Assembly (NCBI RefSeq): GCF_000701405.1
Contig: NZ_JNIV01000075.1
Span: 1 to 21,844, forward strand
DNA: 21,844 bases
Origin: Deinococcus marmoris DSM 12784
GTDB lineage: Bacteria > Deinococcota > Deinococci > Deinococcales > Deinococcaceae
Direction of reading: 5' to 3'
Part shown: in pieces, positions 18,528-21,844 of the stretch
Numbering within the stretch: position 1 is the stretch's first letter
Layout: every line of letters begins with the position of its first letter
Position numbers and translations under genes: made by a program
Notes under the pieces: generated by a model
Databases searched by the model: none
What the model saw: only the letters and a program-made list of their open reading frames with translations
What the model was told of the DNA's origin: nothing

Positions 18528-20366
18528 ATGTTCTCGCGCCCTGGCCGTCCCACCTCTACCCGTGACCCCGACGCGCCCCGTCCCAAGCGCGATCCCCGGC
18601 AACTCATCCGGCTGCTGGCCTATGCCAGACCCTACCGGGGCATCTTCATTCTGGGCGCGCTGGCCACCCTGGTCTCCAGCGGCCTGAGCCTGGTCTTTCC
18701 GCTGCTGTTCGGACGGCTGATCGACGCCTCGTTCCTCAAGGTGGGCAGCACCGACACCGGGCCGCTGGACCGCACCGTGCTGCTGCTGCTGGGCATCTTT
18801 GCGCTGTCCTCGCTGTTCGGGGCGGCGCAGTCGTATCTGCTCTCGCGGGTGGGGGCGGGCGTGGTGGCGGACCTGCGGCGCTCGTTGTTCTCGCATCTGC
18901 TGACGCTCTCGCCGCGCTTTTTCGGGGACCACAAGACGGGTGACCTGACCAGCCGCCTGACCGCCGATGTGGGCACCGTGCAGACCGTGACCAGCACGGC
19001 GCTGGCGCAACTCGCGGCGCAGTCGGTCAGTCTGATCGGGGCCGTGATCCTGCTGATCCTGACCAGTTTCAAACTCAGCCTGCTGACCCTGGCCGTAATT
19101 CCGCTGATCATCGGGACCGCTGTGTTCATCGGGCGGCGCATCCGCAAGGTCAGCCGCGAGGTGCAGGACGCCGTGGCTGCCGCCAACGCCAACGCCGAGG
19201 AAGCCATCAGCGGCGTGCGCGTGGTCCAGAGTTTTACCGCCGAGGGCGTGGAACGTCACCGCTACGGCCAGGGCATCATGGTCAGCTTTCTGGCCGCCCT
19301 GCGCCGCGCCCGCTTGCAGGCCCTGATGGGCGGCGTCATGAGTTTCCTGACCTTCGGGGCATTGGCCGTGGTGCTGTGGTACGGCGGGCGGCAGGTCATG
19401 ACCGGCAGCATGACCCCCGGCAATCTGGTCACCTTCCTGATCTACGCCCTGCAAGTGGGCGGCACGGTGGCCGCGCTGACCGGCATCTTCAACCAGTTTC
19501 AGGAGGCGTTGGGCGCGTCCAGCCGCATCTTCGAGCTGATGGACGAGCGCACCGATCTGCCTGCTCCCGCCACGCCGCTGCCCCTGGCCCGCGCCGAGGG
19601 CCGCGTGGAATTCCGTGACGTGAGCTTTACTTATGATGGGGAGTCCAAGTTTGACGGTGCGGCGGTCCTGCGTCACATCAATGTGGACGTTCCCGCCGGG
19701 CAGGTTGTCGCCCTGGTCGGCCCCAGCGGCGCGGGCAAGACCACCTTCGTCAACCTGATTCCGCGCTTCTGGGACGTGACGGGCGGTTCCCTTCGCGTGG
19801 ACGGCCAGGACATCCGCGAGTACCCGCTGGAGGACCTGCGCGCCCAGGTGGGGCTTGTGCCGCAGGAGACACTGCTGTTCTCCGGCACGGTGCGCGAGAA
19901 CATCCTGTATGGCCGCCCCGATGCCTCACCGCAGGAAGTCGAGGCCGCCGCGAAGGCGGCCAACGCCGACGACTTCATCCGCGCCTTTGAACACGGCTAT
20001 GAGACGGTGGTGGGTGAGCGCGGCGTCAAGCTGTCGGGCGGTCAGCGCCAGCGCGTCGCCATCGCCCGTGCGATCCTGAAAGACCCGCGCATCCTGATTC
20101 TGGACGAGGCCACCAGCGCGCTGGACAATGAATCGGAATATCTGGTGCAGACCGCGCTGGAACGCCTGATGCAGCACCGCACGACGTTCGTGATCGCCCA
20201 CCGCCTGAGTACCATCCGTAATGCAGACCGCATTCTGGTGATGAACACCGGGGAAGTGGTGGAGGACGGCACCCACGCCGAACTGCTGGCCCAGGGCGGC
20301 CTGTACCGTGATCTCTACGAGTTGCAATTCCGCCGGGAGCAGGAAGCGCAGGCGGAACTGGTCTGA
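18528..20366 (+). CDS. ABC transporter, fused permease/ATPase (MsbA-like)
   Basis: This 612-residue half-exporter works as a homo- or heterodimer in the inner membrane. A basic N-terminal stretch (residues 1-40) precedes the six-helix ABC_membrane domain (about 45-330), and an ATPase domain follows (from about 350). The ATPase has Walker A GPSGAGKTT (398-406), the Q-loop VPQETLLF, signature LSGGQ (502-506), Walker B ILILDEATSALD (522-527 onward) and the H-loop H558 (VIAHRLST). All key residues are intact. Substrate cannot be read from sequence; lipids, drugs or peptides are all typical. It is divergent from the radical SAM cassette, so it could export that pathway's product, but this is only inference. 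An imperfect stem at about 20370-20402 may weakly terminate it. Confidence 0.93.
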   Translation: MFSRPGRPTSTRDPDAPRPKRDPRQLIRLLAYARPYRGIFILGALATLVSSGLSLVFPLLFGRLIDASFLKVGSTDTGPLDRTVLLLLGIFALSSLFGAAQSYLLSRVGAGVVADLRRSLFSHLLTLSPRFFGDHKTGDLTSRLTADVGTVQTVTSTALAQLAAQSVSLIGAVILLILTSFKLSLLTLAVIPLIIGTAVFIGRRIRKVSREVQDAVAAANANAEEAISGVRVVQSFTAEGVERHRYGQGIMVSFLAALRRARLQALMGGVMSFLTFGALAVVLWYGGRQVMTGSMTPGNLVTFLIYALQVGGTVAALTGIFNQFQEALGASSRIFELMDERTDLPAPATPLPLARAEGRVEFRDVSFTYDGESKFDGAAVLRHINVDVPAGQVVALVGPSGAGKTTFVNLIPRFWDVTGGSLRVDGQDIREYPLEDLRAQVGLVPQETLLFSGTVRENILYGRPDASPQEVEAAAKAANADDFIRAFEHGYETVVGERGVKLSGGQRQRVAIARAILKDPRILILDEATSALDNESEYLVQTALERLMQHRTTFVIAHRLSTIRNADRILVMNTGEVVEDGTHAELLAQGGLYRDLYELQFRREQEAQAELV

Positions 20367-20402
20367 GACAGGCGGCCCCGGCCTACGCCGTTTGGCTGGG
20401 GC

Positions 20403-20431
20403 TTGCGTGTTCTGGGGGGGGATGGTACTAT
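20403..20431 (+). promoter_or_regulatory. Promoter of tRNA-Asn
   Basis: TTGCGT (20403-20408), a 17-nt spacer containing a run of eight G, and TACTAT (20426-20431). It lies 46 nt before the mature tRNA 5' end. Confidence 0.65.
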
Positions 20432-20477
20432 CCTTTTCGCGCCGGAAACGGCCCGCCACCGCGAGAAGGACCCCTGT

Positions 20478-20552
20478 TCGGCAGTAGCTCAGTGGCAGAG
20501 CGTTCGACTGTTAATCGAATGGTCGTAGGTTCGACCCCTACCTGCCGAGCCA
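20478..20552 (+). tRNA. tRNA-Asn (anticodon GUU)
   Basis: The cloverleaf is complete. The acceptor TCGGCAG pairs with CTGCCGA, the D stem is GCTC/GAGC, the anticodon arm is TTCGA-CTGTTAA-TCGAA with GTT at its centre, the variable loop is TGGTC, and the T arm is GTAGG-TTCGACC-CCTAC. The discriminator is G, and CCA is encoded (20550-20552). The length is 75 nt including CCA. A bidirectional terminator follows within 10 nt. Confidence 0.98.
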
Positions 20553-20561
20553 AGAGAAAAG

Positions 20562-20590
20562 CCCCCGCTTAAGTGCGGGGGTTTTTGCTG
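20562..20590. terminator. Bidirectional terminator (tRNA-Asn / lipoprotein)
   Basis: CCCCCGC (20562-20568) and GCGGGGG (20575-20581) with a TTAAGT loop are followed by TTTTT on the + strand. On the minus strand the same stem is followed by CTTTTCTCTT, so it can also end the convergent lipoprotein transcript. Confidence 0.85.
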
Positions 20591-20601
20591 TCTGGGTAGA
20601 T

Positions 20602-21378
20602 TTAGCGGTTGCGGTACTGGGGAAGGTTCTTCCAGGGCGTGAAGAAGTTTTTCGACATTACAACGTTTTGTGCATTTAGGCTGAGGCTGCTGGCGGAGGC
20701 TGTTGCCAATTTCCAGGGAAGATAGGTCGTAGGCTGTGATGTAACTGTGTATTTCTGGCTCTTGCCAAAGTCAAGATATGTGTCAATGACATTCCAACCC
20801 TTCTTTAGAATAAGGGTAGTATCTATCGGACTACCGACGGCTAATTCTTGGCAGTTTCCCTTGAATCTGAATGTTCCGTCGGTATTTGAGAACCACCAAG
20901 CTTTGTAGTTATAGATTGGATTACTTGAATCGGCCTCAGTAATAATTGATTGAAACTTATTAGTTTTGAGATCGGCGATTGGCAATAAGAGCATATTATC
21001 CGGCGCACTGATACTTTCAGTTTCTTTGGCAGTACAGCCAAACACGTCGGCGGGCTTGACTAGCTTATCGTTGAAGCTTGCTGCCATAACGTCAGACTTG
21101 GGCAGACCGAGATCGAACTTGCCGTCTGTATCGACAGGTGCCGTTGCAATCGCTTCATCCTTATCGTTCTCTGCTCCCGCACTGACACTCGAAGCGTCAC
21201 CCGCCTTGAACGGTGTGATCAGCCCCTTGATCAGCCCCACCTGTTCCGGGGGCTTGGGATCGGGATCGGGTTCGGGCGTGACGGTTCCTCCGCCCCCACA
21301 GGCACTCAGCGCGAGACTGAGGCCAACAGCGGCGGCGAAAGAGGCGGCGGGCCGTTTCAGTTTATTTTGATTGAACAT
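20602..21378 (-). CDS. Putative lipoprotein, AT-rich gene
   Basis: This 258-residue protein has a clear lipoprotein signal: basic MFNQNKLKRPAASF, a hydrophobic stretch, and the lipobox LSAC with the lipidated Cys at 27, followed by GGGG and a Pro/Asp-rich linker (TPEPDPDPKPPE). The rest (GLIKGLITPFKAGDASS, DTDGKFDLGLPKSDV, NPIYNYKAWWFSNTDGTFRF) recalls small Deinococcus lipoproteins of unknown role, from memory. The body is strikingly AT-rich: the 60 bases 20941-21000 hold only 18 G/C, against well over half in neighbouring genes. This suggests recent acquisition or relaxed selection. The start is chosen by the signal peptide; no strong Shine-Dalgarno or TANNNT box is seen. It would be anchored in an envelope membrane. 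Confidence 0.75.
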   Translation of the reverse strand: MFNQNKLKRPAASFAAAVGLSLALSACGGGGTVTPEPDPDPKPPEQVGLIKGLITPFKAGDASSVSAGAENDKDEAIATAPVDTDGKFDLGLPKSDVMAASFNDKLVKPADVFGCTAKETESISAPDNMLLLPIADLKTNKFQSIITEADSSNPIYNYKAWWFSNTDGTFRFKGNCQELAVGSPIDTTLILKKGWNVIDTYLDFGKSQKYTVTSQPTTYLPWKLATASASSLSLNAQNVVMSKNFFTPWKNLPQYRNR

Positions 21379-21505
21379 GCTTACACCCTGACAGCCGCCC
21401 GCCCGAATGGAGTCCCGCTTGCATTCAGGCTGCCCGTGCATTTCTCTCACTGTTGGATCAGGCGTTGGGGGGTGACCCCCCCCTGCCTCCTCATACGGAC
21501 TCCGA
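21379..21505. other. Gene-free gap between lipoprotein and IS630 transposase
   Basis: No coding signal is seen. The gap holds the upstream region of the lipoprotein, a short G/C palindrome (GGGGGGT, 21467-21473; ACCCCCC, 21475-21481) with only one base between its arms, and the presumed end of the IS element near 21495. Confidence 0.4.
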
Positions 21506-21844
21506 TTAATTTCTTGACAGAGGCCACCAGTGAAAGAGGGTCTGCTGGGAGAGGAGGTTCGGCTGGGTTTCGAGCCAGGCACACTGCTGGCCCAGGGTAT
21601 CGGTGAAGTCATCCATCGTTTCAAACCAGCGGTTGGCAACCGTGGCGTCGGTGAGGTCCCACAGGCGCTCTACAGGTTGCAGTTCTGGTGAGTACGCGGG
21701 CATGGTGATGGTCTGAATGCCGGGGGGATGTCCCTCCAGCGGAGGGACATGAAAGCCTGCACCGTCTTCAACGACCAGCACGCAGTGCTGCTCACTCGCA
21801 CCCACACTGCGAGCGAAAGCGGCCATCACCCTTTGATACGCCAG
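21506..21844 (-). mobile_element. IS630-family transposase, C-terminal part (cut by window edge)
   Basis: The frame is open to the right edge (LAYQRVMAAF reads straight through 21829), so the N-terminal part lies beyond the window. The visible 112 residues match the end of the DDE_3 domain: VLVVEDGAGFH carries the second catalytic Asp, and MPAYSPELQPVERLWDL carries the final Glu of the DDE triad. The protein ends normally at 21506. IS630 elements insert at TA; a plausible left end is near TA 21494-21495, just before CGGACTCCGATTAATTTC, but I could not confirm a terminal repeat without the other end. Whether the transposase is intact cannot be judged. Confidence 0.82.

Noticed and set aside
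13299..18530. RiPP precursor peptide within the cassette
   Set aside because: The genes overlap end to end, leaving no room for a separate short ORF, and the 86-nt divergent gap has no convincing one; a precursor, if any, is elsewhere.
18450..19676. 408-codon minus-strand frame opposite the ABC transporter
   Set aside because: The product is Gln/His/Gly-rich and lies fully antisense to a gene with all ABC motifs.
21467..21481. GGGGGGT/ACCCCCC palindrome as a terminator
   Set aside because: The arms are separated by one base, so a stable loop needs opened pairs, and no T-run follows.

Overview
The window looks like a chromosomal segment of a Deinococcus-type bacterium. It has high G+C, paired OstA/LptA-like proteins, many genes whose TANNNT -10 box lies only 5-7 nt before the start codon (the leaderless-mRNA arrangement known from Deinococcus), and intergenic REP-like GC palindromes. 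The assignment is an inference from gene content and style, because no taxonomic marker was aligned.

Left part (1-5360): a 352-nt gene-free leader with an 18-bp perfect palindrome and REP-like repeats precedes a universal-stress protein and an L-lactate dehydrogenase on the + strand. These converge, with a 29-nt overlap, on a three-gene minus-strand operon for an LptC-like protein and two OstA/LptA-like envelope proteins. A TatD nuclease is divergent from that operon.

Middle (5400-11710): thrS is preceded by a leaderless 32-codon leader ORF and mutually exclusive RNA helices that look like an attenuator. folE, glmU (minus), an L-asparaginase and a coiled-coil zinc-ribbon protein (minus) follow, with clear intrinsic terminators after thrS and folE.

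Accessory core (11840-18475): a + strand pair (98-aa protein plus a Cys/Leu-rich-repeat protein with a DUF6745-like C-terminus) converges on a complete, tightly overlapping minus-strand operon. That operon matches the STM4011-STM4015 families: two radical SAM enzymes, an alkaline-phosphatase-superfamily hydrolase, an ATP-grasp protein and an LRR-like protein. The five genes overlap at every junction and share one recognisable leaderless promoter. The set looks like an uncharacterised modification or natural-product pathway and is the most interesting part of the window.

Right part (18516-21844): an MsbA-like ABC exporter diverges from the cassette. It is followed by tRNA-Asn(GUU) with its own promoter and a bidirectional terminator, an unusually AT-rich lipoprotein gene, and the 3' part of an IS630-type transposase that runs off the window edge. 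The last two suggest an acquired segment next to the tRNA.
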